Below are positions 47,606-54,728 of a stretch of DNA of 64,000 nucleotides, piece after piece. This stretch comes from Calothrix parasitica NIES-267 (GTDB lineage: Bacteria > Cyanobacteriota > Cyanobacteriia > Cyanobacteriales > Nostocaceae). The stretch lies in the NCBI RefSeq assembly GCF_002368095.1, contig NZ_AP018227.1, positions 1,254,297 to 1,318,296 of the forward strand, read 5' to 3'. Both the position numbers and the translations under genes were made by a program. Position 1 is the first letter of the stretch; each line of letters starts with the position of its first letter. The notes beneath the pieces are model-generated. The model saw only the letters and a program-made list of their open reading frames with translations, ran no database searches and was not told where the DNA came from.

Positions 47606-48025
47606 CAAGTAGTAAGTAGCAAGTAAAAAGTAGTAAGTAGCAAGTAGAAAGTAATAAGTAGAAAGTAGCAAGTAGTAAGTAGAAAGTAGCAAGTAGTAAG
47701 TAGAAAGTATAGCGTTTATCAAGCAACTGAGGTACAGCTTGAACTCACACCAATAAAACTGTGCTTTATTTCCCCTCTCCTTAATAAGGAGAGGGGTTGG
47801 GGGTGAGGTTTTTAGATGTACTTCAATAGACTGAGAAACGCTATAAGGAATAAGGAGTAAGGAAGCAATCGTTTTTTCGGATTTCTTTACATGGTTTGAC
47901 TTTATGAGTTCTGATAACCAAAGTTATCTGAAAAGAAAACAATACAATAATGTTTATTCCAGAAAGCTACTTAATACTTACTACTTGCTACTTACTACTT
48001 AATACTTACTCCTCGCTACTCGTTA
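47602..48025. repeat. Paired inverted heptamer arrays flanking a MITE
   Basis: Purine arm 47602-47708 (AGTAGTA/AGTAGCA/AGTAGAA units) and pyrimidine arm 47969-48025 (CTTACTA/CTTGCTA units). The spacer holds a complete MITE (47708-47845). This is the whole gene-free region between cis16 and the next ORF. Confidence 0.85.
47708..47845. mobile_element. MITE-like element, 138 bp, TATAGCGTTT ends
   Basis: Terminal inverted repeats of about 28 bases start TATAGCGTTT (47708) and end AAACGCTATA (47845). In the centre lies a perfect hairpin, CCCCTCTCCTTA / TAAGGAGAGGGG (47772-47796). No coding capacity. It appears to have inserted next to the heptamer array. Confidence 0.8.
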
Positions 48026-48034
48026 ATTATTTTT

Positions 48035-48259
48035 ATGGATGCAGAAGAAATGTTAAAACAACAGTTGAAAGAAGAAGGTGATTTAATCGCCATTAATCTA
48101 TTGAATGAATTGGGAAATCGAGCCATAGAAATGGGATTGATTGTCGGTCATGGCTACCATGGTGGAAAATATGAGATTTTGCGTAAAGGCGAAATTATCA
48201 CCCTCACACCTCAAGAAGCACAAACTTATTTACAGAATTTAATAGCCGAACCGGAATAG
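48035..48259 (+). CDS. Small conserved-looking protein upstream of the CIS ATPase
   Basis: A 74-aa protein (MDAEEMLKQQLKEEGDLIAI; VGHGYHGGKYEILRKGEI). No family recognised. Its stop codon shares one base with the GTG start of the ATPase (TAGTG), showing tight translational coupling. That makes it a likely co-expressed partner or adaptor of the ATPase. Confidence 0.7.
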   Translation: MDAEEMLKQQLKEEGDLIAINLLNELGNRAIEMGLIVGHGYHGGKYEILRKGEIITLTPQEAQTYLQNLIAEPE

Positions 48260-50286
48260 TGATTGCTCAAGTAAGTACCGAATGGCAGCAGGAAAATCAA
48301 CTCTATCTGATGCAGCATCTCGACCGTTTGCGATTTGCTCTGGAAAGAGCAGCAGGGGGGAGAGAGGGGGAAGTATGGAAAAAAAGAGAGGAAGTATTAT
48401 CCAACACTTCTCAAATCGTAGCGCTAGAGAAAATCTGTCAAAGTTTTGGATTATCAACCTTTGAGCGAGATATATTACTCTTATGTGCGGGAGTGGAGTT
48501 AGATGCTAGCTTTGGGTCGTTAATAGCAGATATTCAAGGTGATTCCCAGCGTAATTATCCTACTTTCAGTTTGGCGCTTGCGGTTCTCGAATCGGCTTAT
48601 TGGGGAGCGCTGACTCCTGAAAGCCCGTTGCGAAAATGGCGGTTGATTGAAATTGGTGGTGGTAATACTCTCACTACCAGTCCGTTGCGAATTGACGAGA
48701 AAATTTTGCATTATCTCACGGGTATCTATCATCTAGATTCAAGATTGAAAGGAATTGCTACTCTTATAAACACTGAGGAGCAGTTAGTTCCATCCCATCA
48801 GCAATTAGCCATGCAAATGGTAAATACTTGGTATCTAGCAGCACCAGAGCAAAAAATACTGCCAATCCTTCAATTGTGTGGTAATGACTCAACTAGTCAA
48901 AGGGCGATCGCATCAACAATTTGTAGTAAAATTGACTTTTTACCTTATACTATTAGCGTAGAATTACTGCCTAATGAAACCGAACATTTAAACTCAGTAA
49001 AATCCCTCTGGGAAAGAGAATTTACTCTAAATAATGCAGCATTACTCTTAGAGTGGGATAACTATGACGGTAACGACCCCAAACAAGAACGAGCTATTAA
49101 TCAATTTATCGAGACTATCCAAGCTCCGGTAATTATCATTAGCCAAGAACGTCGTCGTCAAAGACACCGCTCTATTATTACTTTTGATGTCGATAGTCCC
49201 ACATCGACTGAACAGCGATTATTATGGCAGCAATCCCTTAAAGAATTTGCTCCAGACATCAGTAGTGAAGTCGAAAATCTAGTTTCTCACTTTAATTTAA
49301 GCACCCCCGCAATTCGGTCGGCTTGTTTGAAAGCAAGAAGTATTGGGAAAGAGGGAGGAGTGTGGGGAGAAAGGGGAGAGGGGGAAGAGGGGGAAGTTAT
49401 TTCTCAATCCTCCCACACCTCCCACACCCCCCACACCCTCCTCTGGGACATCTGTAGAACCCAAGCTCGTCCTCGCTTAGATGAACTTGCTCAACGGATG
49501 GATTCAGGTGGGGAGTGGGATGATTTAGTTTTACCAGCAATGGAAAAGCAAGTTTTGCGGGATGCTGCTGACCAACTCAGACAGCGTACCAAAGTCTATG
49601 AAGAATGGGGATTTGGTGGCAAGGGTAAAAGAGGTTTGGGCATCAGTGCTTTATTTGCTGGGGGTAGCGGTACTGGTAAAACCATGGCTGCTGAAGTCCT
49701 AGCCCAGGAAATGAGGTTAGACTTATACCGCATTGACTTAAGTGCTGTTGTCAGTAAATATATTGGTGAAACTGAGAAGAATCTGGGTAGAGTTTTTGAT
49801 GCAGCCGAAACTGGTGGTGTCATATTGCTATTTGACGAAGCAGATGCCATATTTGGTAAACGTTCCGAGGTTAAAGACGCACGTGACCGTCACGCGAATA
49901 TGGAAGTTGCTTATTTATTACAACGTATGGAAGCCTATCCAGGACTATCGATTCTGACCACTAACCTCAAAAATTCCATCGACCAAGCATTTCTCAGACG
50001 AATTCGTTTTATAGTCCAATTTTCTTTCCCCGACGCTAACCAAAGGGCAGAAATTTGGCGACGAGTTTTTCCCAAAAATACCCCGACAGAAGGCTTAGAT
50101 GCGCGAAAGCTCGCAAGATTAAATGTAGCTGGAGGTAATATCCGTAATATTGCTTTGAACGCTGCATTTATCGCCGCTCAAGCAGGAGAAGTTGTGCAGA
50201 TGCAACATATATTGCAAGCAGCAAAGAGCGAATATACCAAAATGGAAAGACCATTGACCGATGCGGAGATTAAGGGGTGGGTCTGA
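48259..50286 (+). CDS. cis15: AAA+ ATPase of the CIS (Cis15)
   Basis: A 675-aa protein, GTG start overlapping the previous stop. The N-terminal about 400 residues are an accessory domain containing SFGLSTFERDILLLCAGVEL. The AAA+ module at about 420-640 has Walker A GGSGTGKT (about 469-476), Walker B LLFDEADAIF (about 523-532), sensor/arginine finger segment FLRRIRFIVQFSFPD and a helical lid. Cis15 is needed for CIS assembly. Two low-complexity insertions, about residues 30-45 (AAGGREGEVWKKREE) and about 360-395 (GGVWGERGEGEEGE, then SHTSHTPHT), are translated G-rich/C-rich repeat DNA. Confidence 0.92.
   Translation: MIAQVSTEWQQENQLYLMQHLDRLRFALERAAGGREGEVWKKREEVLSNTSQIVALEKICQSFGLSTFERDILLLCAGVELDASFGSLIADIQGDSQRNYPTFSLALAVLESAYWGALTPESPLRKWRLIEIGGGNTLTTSPLRIDEKILHYLTGIYHLDSRLKGIATLINTEEQLVPSHQQLAMQMVNTWYLAAPEQKILPILQLCGNDSTSQRAIASTICSKIDFLPYTISVELLPNETEHLNSVKSLWEREFTLNNAALLLEWDNYDGNDPKQERAINQFIETIQAPVIIISQERRRQRHRSIITFDVDSPTSTEQRLLWQQSLKEFAPDISSEVENLVSHFNLSTPAIRSACLKARSIGKEGGVWGERGEGEEGEVISQSSHTSHTPHTLLWDICRTQARPRLDELAQRMDSGGEWDDLVLPAMEKQVLRDAADQLRQRTKVYEEWGFGGKGKRGLGISALFAGGSGTGKTMAAEVLAQEMRLDLYRIDLSAVVSKYIGETEKNLGRVFDAAETGGVILLFDEADAIFGKRSEVKDARDRHANMEVAYLLQRMEAYPGLSILTTNLKNSIDQAFLRRIRFIVQFSFPDANQRAEIWRRVFPKNTPTEGLDARKLARLNVAGGNIRNIALNAAFIAAQAGEVVQMQHILQAAKSEYTKMERPLTDAEIKGWV
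49336..49446 (+). repeat. In-frame inverted G-rich/C-rich arrays inside the ATPase gene
   Basis: A G-rich arm (about 49336-49395, GGGAGGAGTGTGGGGAG-type), a 13-base spacer and a C-rich arm (about 49410-49446, CCTCCCACACCTCCCACAC-type) form an imperfect hairpin within the coding sequence, kept in frame. A smaller G-rich tract is at 48349-48380. Confidence 0.8.
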
Positions 50287-50329
50287 AGAGTGTGGGGAGT
50301 GTGGGAGGTGTGGAGAGTGTGGGGAGTTT
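50286..50329. repeat. G-rich array (left arm around second S23 gene)
   Basis: Tandem GTGTGGGGA/GTGTGGGAG units; the opposite C-rich array is at 50812-50895. Confidence 0.82.
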
Positions 50330-50352
50330 AGGTTAAAGAAGATGGGATACAA

Positions 50353-50805
50353 ATGCTAGAAAAAGAAAAAGGGAAGAAGTATTTTAGGACTCATGAGGAT
50401 TTAGCTATTTTTCAATTGGCATTTGAGACAGCGATGCAAATTTATGATTATTCTAAGCGGTTTCCAGTGGAAGAAAAATATTCTTTAACAGACCCTTCGG
50501 GTTCGCAGTCGCTCATGGGGGAAACCCCCAAGAACGCGCTGTCTCATCAAGTTCGTCGTTCATCTCGTTCAGTTTGTGCTAATTTCGCAGAAGCTTGGAG
50601 AAAAAGGAGATATAAAGCTGCTTTTGTAGCTAAATTGAGTGATTGTGAGTCTGAAGCAGCAGAAACTCAAGTTTGGTTAAAATTTGCTGTCAAATGTCAT
50701 TATCTCACGGTTGAACAAGGAAGAGAACTTTACGGAACATACAATCAAATCCTTAGTGGATTAGTCAAGATGATTAAACATCCAGAAAACTGGTTACTCA
50801 ACTAA
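50353..50805 (+). CDS. Four-helix-bundle (S23 family) protein with in-frame repeat insertion
   Basis: A 150-aa protein of the four-helix-bundle/S23 family: FETAMQIYDYSKRFPVEEKY, QVRRSSRSVCANFAEAWRKR, AAETQVWLKFAVKCHYLTVE, and the terminal HPENWLL. Between SLTD and QVRRSSR there is an 18-residue insert (PSGSQSLMGETPKNALSH) encoded by 54 bases (50494-50547) of a palindromic dispersed repeat; without it the protein would have normal family length. S23 proteins have no established single function (they occur in rRNA intervening sequences and near diversity-generating elements). The gene lies between inverted G-rich/C-rich arrays. Confidence 0.82.
   Translation: MLEKEKGKKYFRTHEDLAIFQLAFETAMQIYDYSKRFPVEEKYSLTDPSGSQSLMGETPKNALSHQVRRSSRSVCANFAEAWRKRRYKAAFVAKLSDCESEAAETQVWLKFAVKCHYLTVEQGRELYGTYNQILSGLVKMIKHPENWLLN
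50494..50547 (+). repeat. 54-bp palindromic repeat inserted in frame in the S23 gene
   Basis: CCTTCGGGTTCGCAGTCGCT... with a GGGGGAAACCCCC palindrome in its centre, typical of Nostocales small dispersed repeats. Length 54 keeps the frame. Confidence 0.75.
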
Positions 50806-50811
50806 CTAATT

Positions 50812-50895
50812 CTTCCCACACTCCCCACACCTCCCACACTCCCACACTCCCACACTCCCCACACTCCCCACACCTCCCACACCTCCCACACCTTT
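50812..50895. repeat. C-rich array (right arm around second S23 gene)
   Basis: Tandem CTCCCCACA/CTCCCACAC units, the inverse of 50286-50329. Confidence 0.82.
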
Positions 50896-50926
50896 CAAAT
50901 TATTTATCTAACGACGGAGAAAAAAC

Positions 50927-51136
50927 ATGGCAGTACAAGAAGTTACCAGATTATTTAGAGCAGCTCAAGGTAATCCCAGCTTGCGCGAGCATTTAAATAC
51001 TGCTCCCGATGCGAATACTTTCGTGAAAATGGCTCAGAAAGAGGGTTATGAGTTTACAGTTGATGAATGGAAAAAAGCCACGGGTTTTGCTGTGGAAGAG
51101 TTTGAATCTGAATTATCGGAAATTCCGGGAATTTAA
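50927..51136 (+). CDS. Nif11-like leader-type peptide
   Basis: A 69-aa protein with GGAG 8-11 bases before the ATG. The sequence (VTRLFRAAQGNPSLREHLNT, then FVKMAQKEGYEFTVDEWKKA and FESELSEIPGI) matches the Nif11 domain, found as RiPP leader peptides and as stand-alone cyanobacterial proteins. There is no double-Gly motif and no Cys/Ser/Thr-rich core after the domain, so it is probably a stand-alone member rather than a RiPP precursor. Its role beside the CIS is unknown. Confidence 0.8.
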   Translation: MAVQEVTRLFRAAQGNPSLREHLNTAPDANTFVKMAQKEGYEFTVDEWKKATGFAVEEFESELSEIPGI

Positions 51137-51172
51137 GTAGGTCGGGGTTGAAAATCGTAGTTAAGACCGCAT

Positions 51173-51211
51173 AAGTAGCAAGTAGCAAGTAGCAAGTAGC
51201 AAGTAGTAATA
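51173..51211. repeat. Purine-rich heptamer array
   Basis: Five to six AGTAGCA units; no pyrimidine arm follows, but a MITE end copy comes next. Confidence 0.78.
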
Positions 51212-51219
51212 AGGGTTTA

Positions 51220-51272
51220 AAGACCATTTACATTTTGTTACATAGCTCTGTTTATTTCTGCCGATTTACTTA
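51220..51272. mobile_element. Truncated end of the TAAGTAAGTC MITE family
   Basis: Matches the right end of the element at 52151-52399 (TTTACATTTTGTTACATAG, then GCCGATTTACTTA against GCCGACTTACTTA). The left part is missing. Confidence 0.65.
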
Positions 51273-51289
51273 GTTTAAAAAATTGAATT

Positions 51290-51325
51290 AAAAAGGTTGA
51301 GTTTATTATCAAACTCAACCTTTTT
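51290..51325. terminator. Bidirectional terminator
   Basis: Perfect stem AAAAAGGTTGAGTTT (51290-51304) / AAACTCAACCTTTTT (51311-51325) with loop ATTATC, flanked by A and T runs, so it works for both the Nif11 gene (+) and the convergent effector gene (-). Confidence 0.9.
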
Positions 51326-51363
51326 TATATTTTTCTATTTAATTTAAGTTCAGCCTCAAATAC

Positions 51364-51981
51364 TTAATATTTCCCCTTACCTTCTTTACCATTAATCAAT
51401 AATTTTCCATTCTTACGTTCGATTGTAAGACTACTATTATTAGAAAATTTAAATGTATATTTAGGAATGTCAAAGCTAACTTTTGTGGCACCATCTACGA
51501 TACAGTTCTTGATACTTTGCTCGTATTCTTTAGCTGTAGCTAATAATTTTTTATTGTGAAATTGACCTTTATCTATGAGGGGAGATAATCTATAAAGCTC
51601 TTGCTGTATTTGTTGAGCATGACTGAGGAAGCCATTAGCTGTTTTGTACAAACCAGTAATTCTACGAGTCATTAAAGTTTTGTACCATCTTCCCAGGTCA
51701 AAAAATGGGTGAGTTATTGCATGACGGTCACTAACTTCTGCTTTTTGAGTGCGTTCTTTTATAGAAGGAACTTGTCTTTGAATTGGTAAATTTCTGAAAC
51801 TGTGACCTAAATTAGGTTTGCTAGTAGTTATAAGCGGTGAATTTGGGTGTGTTTCTTGTTCTGTGGAATCTGTACGAGAGCGATTAATTGGCGCAAATGG
51901 TCGGGTTTGAAGAAATTCAGATGAATCCTTATCAACTACCGGGTTTGAAACCTTTTTTTGAAGTTGTTTTTGCCTTGCCAT
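51364..51981 (-). CDS. Short CIS cargo-like protein with LQTRPFAP tag but no DUF4157
   Basis: The start is placed at ATG 51981 (205 aa), because MARQKQLQKK aligns with the starts of the other two tagged effectors and the upstream box then lies at the same distance. The N-terminus has SSEFLQTRPFAPINRS and LGHSFRNLPIQR, then jumps straight to a helical C-terminal domain of about 120 residues (HPFFDLGRWYKTLMTRRITG, ending KLLINGKEGKGKY). The DUF4157 core and PGDKYEQEAD motif are absent. It could be a minimal cargo or a shortened effector; the C-terminal family is unknown. It shares the effector upstream box. Confidence 0.75.
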   Translation of the reverse strand: MARQKQLQKKVSNPVVDKDSSEFLQTRPFAPINRSRTDSTEQETHPNSPLITTSKPNLGHSFRNLPIQRQVPSIKERTQKAEVSDRHAITHPFFDLGRWYKTLMTRRITGLYKTANGFLSHAQQIQQELYRLSPLIDKGQFHNKKLLATAKEYEQSIKNCIVDGATKVSFDIPKYTFKFSNNSSLTIERKNGKLLINGKEGKGKY

Positions 51982-52396
51982 AACAAATATAGTTTTTTTA
52001 TTCCAAAAAATATTATTGTTATAGCTTGGCATAAATTTAAGATTTTTATAAATGAGTAATTATAGGTATTTTATGATTATTTTTCTTCAAATTAACTTCA
52101 TAGTTATCAGGGTGTGTTGGGCTAAGTCCAACACACATAATTTTATTAACTAAGTAAGTCAGCGTTAAAAAAGAAAGGTATGTCATTGCAAGTGGAACGT
52201 TAGCGTTACTCTAACGAGTCGTGCCGCGCTGTTGCTTGCGTCGCTCGGAGAGCGATACACGGAGTGAGTCGTCAGACTAAGCGTCTCCCGGAGGGAGATA
52301 GTGAAACGAAGCATTCAGCGGAGCTGTGGCTCATCGCAAGGGTTTGATAGCGATTTACATTCTGTTACATAGTTCGTTTTATTTGTGCCGACTTAC
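51982..52396. other. Gene-free region with regulatory box, hairpin and MITE
   Basis: Contains the effector box (52018-52031), a perfect 9-bp hairpin GTGTGTTGG/CCAACACAC (52112-52136) without a T-run, and the MITE at 52151-52399. No gene. Confidence 0.7.
52018..52031 (-). promoter_or_regulatory. Effector-gene upstream box (TGCCAAGCTATAAC)
   Basis: Minus-strand copy of the shared box, 36 bases before ATG 51981; differs from the other copies at one or two positions. Confidence 0.6.
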
Positions 52397-52399
52397 TTA
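52151..52399. mobile_element. MITE-like element, 249 bp, supplying a stop codon
   Basis: Ends are TAAGTAAGTCAGC (52151-52163) and GCCGACTTACTTA (52387-52399), a 12-of-13 inverted repeat. The interior is GC-rich with several small palindromes. Its right end provides the TAA stop (52397-52399) of the minus-strand effector gene. Confidence 0.75.
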
Positions 52400-53788
52400 C
52401 AACCAGAGAGAGTCCTGTTGCTTAGTTTCATTTGTTGCAGACTCAAGCAAAAATTTCCAATCCCACTTACGATTAAATTGATCTTCTTCTCTAATTGCTG
52501 TAGAACCTCCGCTTGTTTTTTCGCCATTTGTTGTAGTTCCTACTAGTCCTGTTTGCATTCCACCACCGAACTTGTTGTATAAAAAACCTTTTCCATGTTC
52601 ATAAATATGTTCATTTAAATTTTGGAATCCTGCACCTTCTGTTTGTACAAATGTGTTGAATCCATTTTTTCCATCCGGAACAACTCCAAACAAGATATGT
52701 CCTTTGACTTCAACTGGCAAATCTAGCCCTAATTGTGGACGAGTGGGATCTGATTCTTTGATTTCATCTGGTTTTTCGTAGTGAGAGGTTTCATTGTATC
52801 CTCCTGGTCGTCGTTTAAACATTTTCCCTTTGGCTAGTTCTTCTTTTGATAATTTTGCATCACTTACCGGATCATCCCACTTAACTCCACTGTGAAACTT
52901 ACAATCATACAACCCTTGTCCTCCACTTCCAGCCCCGGTATTTTTATCCATCACATCGTTAGGTTTCAAATCTTTTTTATCATTACTCTTAGCCTTAGCA
53001 GCTAAAGGTTTAGCTAATTGAAAAAGAGTATCGTATACAGCAGCTCCATCTTTGAAAATGATGTGAGCCCCTTTATAAAACTGTGCAACAGCTCCTTTAC
53101 CCAATCTTTTATTTACTTGATTGTCTAGGTATTGTAAAAAGACAAAGTGATCTTGATGTTTTTTTAATGTTTCTCGTTTTTTATTTAATTTTTCTTGTTC
53201 TTCTTTTTTCAGAGGAGATTCATCGACTTTATAACCTGACGCATCCCATAGTTGTGGTTTTCCTTGCTTATCTAACTTCATGGCAGCATGAATTCTGTCC
53301 CATTGATTAGGTTTAAAGTCACCCTTTGCTTTTTTTAGACTATTTTCATCAGCTTCATATTTTTTGTCTGGGTTATATATATTTGCCAATTCCGCAGCAT
53401 GTTTGATTGTTCTTTGAACAACTGGTTGCTGGAATGTAGTTGAATTTGACTTATCCACCAAAGGTTTCATCTGTAACTCTTCTTCTTCGGAAACCTCCTT
53501 CAAAGATACTGCTTCTGATGAATTTATTCGCTGTACTACTTCAGATGCAACTGTGTCTGCTTCCTGCTCGTATTTATCCCCTGGCTCACCTATAGTCAGT
53601 TTTGGTTGAACAGTCAAATTACCAAAACTATGACCGATAGCTGGAGTTTTATTTGCTTTTCTTGATATATCTGAACCAGTAGATTTAGGTTGTGGTGCAA
53701 ATGGTCGGGTTTGAAGAAATTGAGATGAATTTTGGTTTTGTACGAGGGGACTCAAAGGTTTTTTCTGAGGCTGTTCCTGCTCTGCCAT
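52397..53788 (-). CDS. Tagged CIS effector (partial eCIS core region) with unknown C-terminal domain
   Basis: The start is placed at ATG 53788 (MAEQEQPQKKPL, 463 aa) by alignment with the other tagged effectors. It has SSQFLQTRPFAPQPKS, IGHSFGNLTVQPKLTIGEPG, PGDKYEQEAD and one EEELQMKP unit, but no HELTH-bearing DUF4157 core. The C-terminal about 300 residues contain LGLDLPVEVKGHILFGVVP, FVQTEGAGFQNLNEHIYEHG and GGGMQTGLVG, paralleling the end of the 41120-43375 effector. The reading frame ends LWL followed by the TAA contributed by a MITE, so the original C-terminus may have been longer. Confidence 0.78.
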   Translation of the reverse strand: MAEQEQPQKKPLSPLVQNQNSSQFLQTRPFAPQPKSTGSDISRKANKTPAIGHSFGNLTVQPKLTIGEPGDKYEQEADTVASEVVQRINSSEAVSLKEVSEEEELQMKPLVDKSNSTTFQQPVVQRTIKHAAELANIYNPDKKYEADENSLKKAKGDFKPNQWDRIHAAMKLDKQGKPQLWDASGYKVDESPLKKEEQEKLNKKRETLKKHQDHFVFLQYLDNQVNKRLGKGAVAQFYKGAHIIFKDGAAVYDTLFQLAKPLAAKAKSNDKKDLKPNDVMDKNTGAGSGGQGLYDCKFHSGVKWDDPVSDAKLSKEELAKGKMFKRRPGGYNETSHYEKPDEIKESDPTRPQLGLDLPVEVKGHILFGVVPDGKNGFNTFVQTEGAGFQNLNEHIYEHGKGFLYNKFGGGMQTGLVGTTTNGEKTSGGSTAIREEDQFNRKWDWKFLLESATNETKQQDSLWL

Positions 53789-54728
53789 ACTAATATTTAA
53801 TTGATAGTAAAAAATATCACTGTTATAGTTTGGCACAGCTTCGGAATATCATGTATGTTTTTATTGCTATCGGAATTTTATCCTCAAGCAGCAAATCTAG
53901 ATTTTTTCTATTTTCTGATTTCTCTCTTAAGAAAGTAATTACAACTTATAAATGTCAGTAGTTCAGCCATGAGGAAAATACGCAATTATTTCTGTTTTTT
54001 TGGGCGAGAGAGAGTATATGCAAGAGTTTTCACTGATATCAAAAATGGTTATTTAAGTTACTAATTGTTTGCATGCTGAAGATTGTGATTAATAATGCAA
54101 AAAATCATCATAATTCTCGACAAATAGCTTTGACATGTGCCAAATTAGGTAAGTAACTTGAGTAATTTAACTGTTTACTAAGTAATTTCTCAATACCGTA
54201 CAATATTGATGTTTTGCTTAGTTCGTGAAGTTATAATGCTGATTGTAGTATTTTTACTTAAGCCTTATTGAGCTAAGGATTCATCTGTAACACTAATGTG
54301 TCCGTTTGAATCTCTGATGTAAAAATTACGTATCGCAATAATTTTCAGTTGTGTTACCAAAATATTTATTTACTTTCTCGTGCGAAAAAATAAGTATGTT
54401 TGTTCTTTGCTAAATTTTTCTGATGAGAGATAGTTAGAGAAGAAGTGATTTCAATCTTTTTCAGACTTTTTTCAAGTATTTTACATTTATTAATGTAGGA
54501 ATTTCGATGGTTTATAGTAGAAATTTGCTACTTATTGATAGACAAAGATTTATAGCTATTTCGAGTCGGAATACTTGAATTAATGGTTAATTAATCGAAT
54601 TTTCTCTCATTAGAAAACAACCGCGAGAATAATCATGACTAAGTATCTATTCTCGATTGCATAAGATTGCACGCAACAGATATCTCAAAAATAAGGCTAA
54701 ATAGTTTAGTTTCCGAGGATTATAAATA
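53789..54728. other. Long 5' region of the sheath operon
   Basis: About 900 bases upstream of the sheath gene. Its first 46 bases include the minus-strand effector box. CATGTGCCAAA at 54134-54144 repeats 11 bases of the effector box but lacks TATAA. No ORF or terminator is supported. It probably holds the promoter and a long leader for the structural operon. Confidence 0.5.
53821..53834 (-). promoter_or_regulatory. Effector-gene upstream box (TGCCAAACTATAAC)
   Basis: Minus-strand copy, 32 bases before ATG 53788; 13 of 14 bases match the copy at 41072. Confidence 0.62.

Noticed and set aside
47531..47722. Minus-strand ORF encoding a YYLLLS-type repeat
   Set aside because: Translation of the heptamer array; no ribosome site or conserved sequence.
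51982..52032. Longer N-terminus (MPSYNNNIF...) of the short tagged protein, and the like at 53789-53836
   Set aside because: These codons overlap the shared upstream box, and the third tagged effector starts at the MA(K/R/E)-type methionine.
52112..52136. 9-bp perfect hairpin as a terminator
   Set aside because: No T-run on either side; listed only as a hairpin in the spacer.
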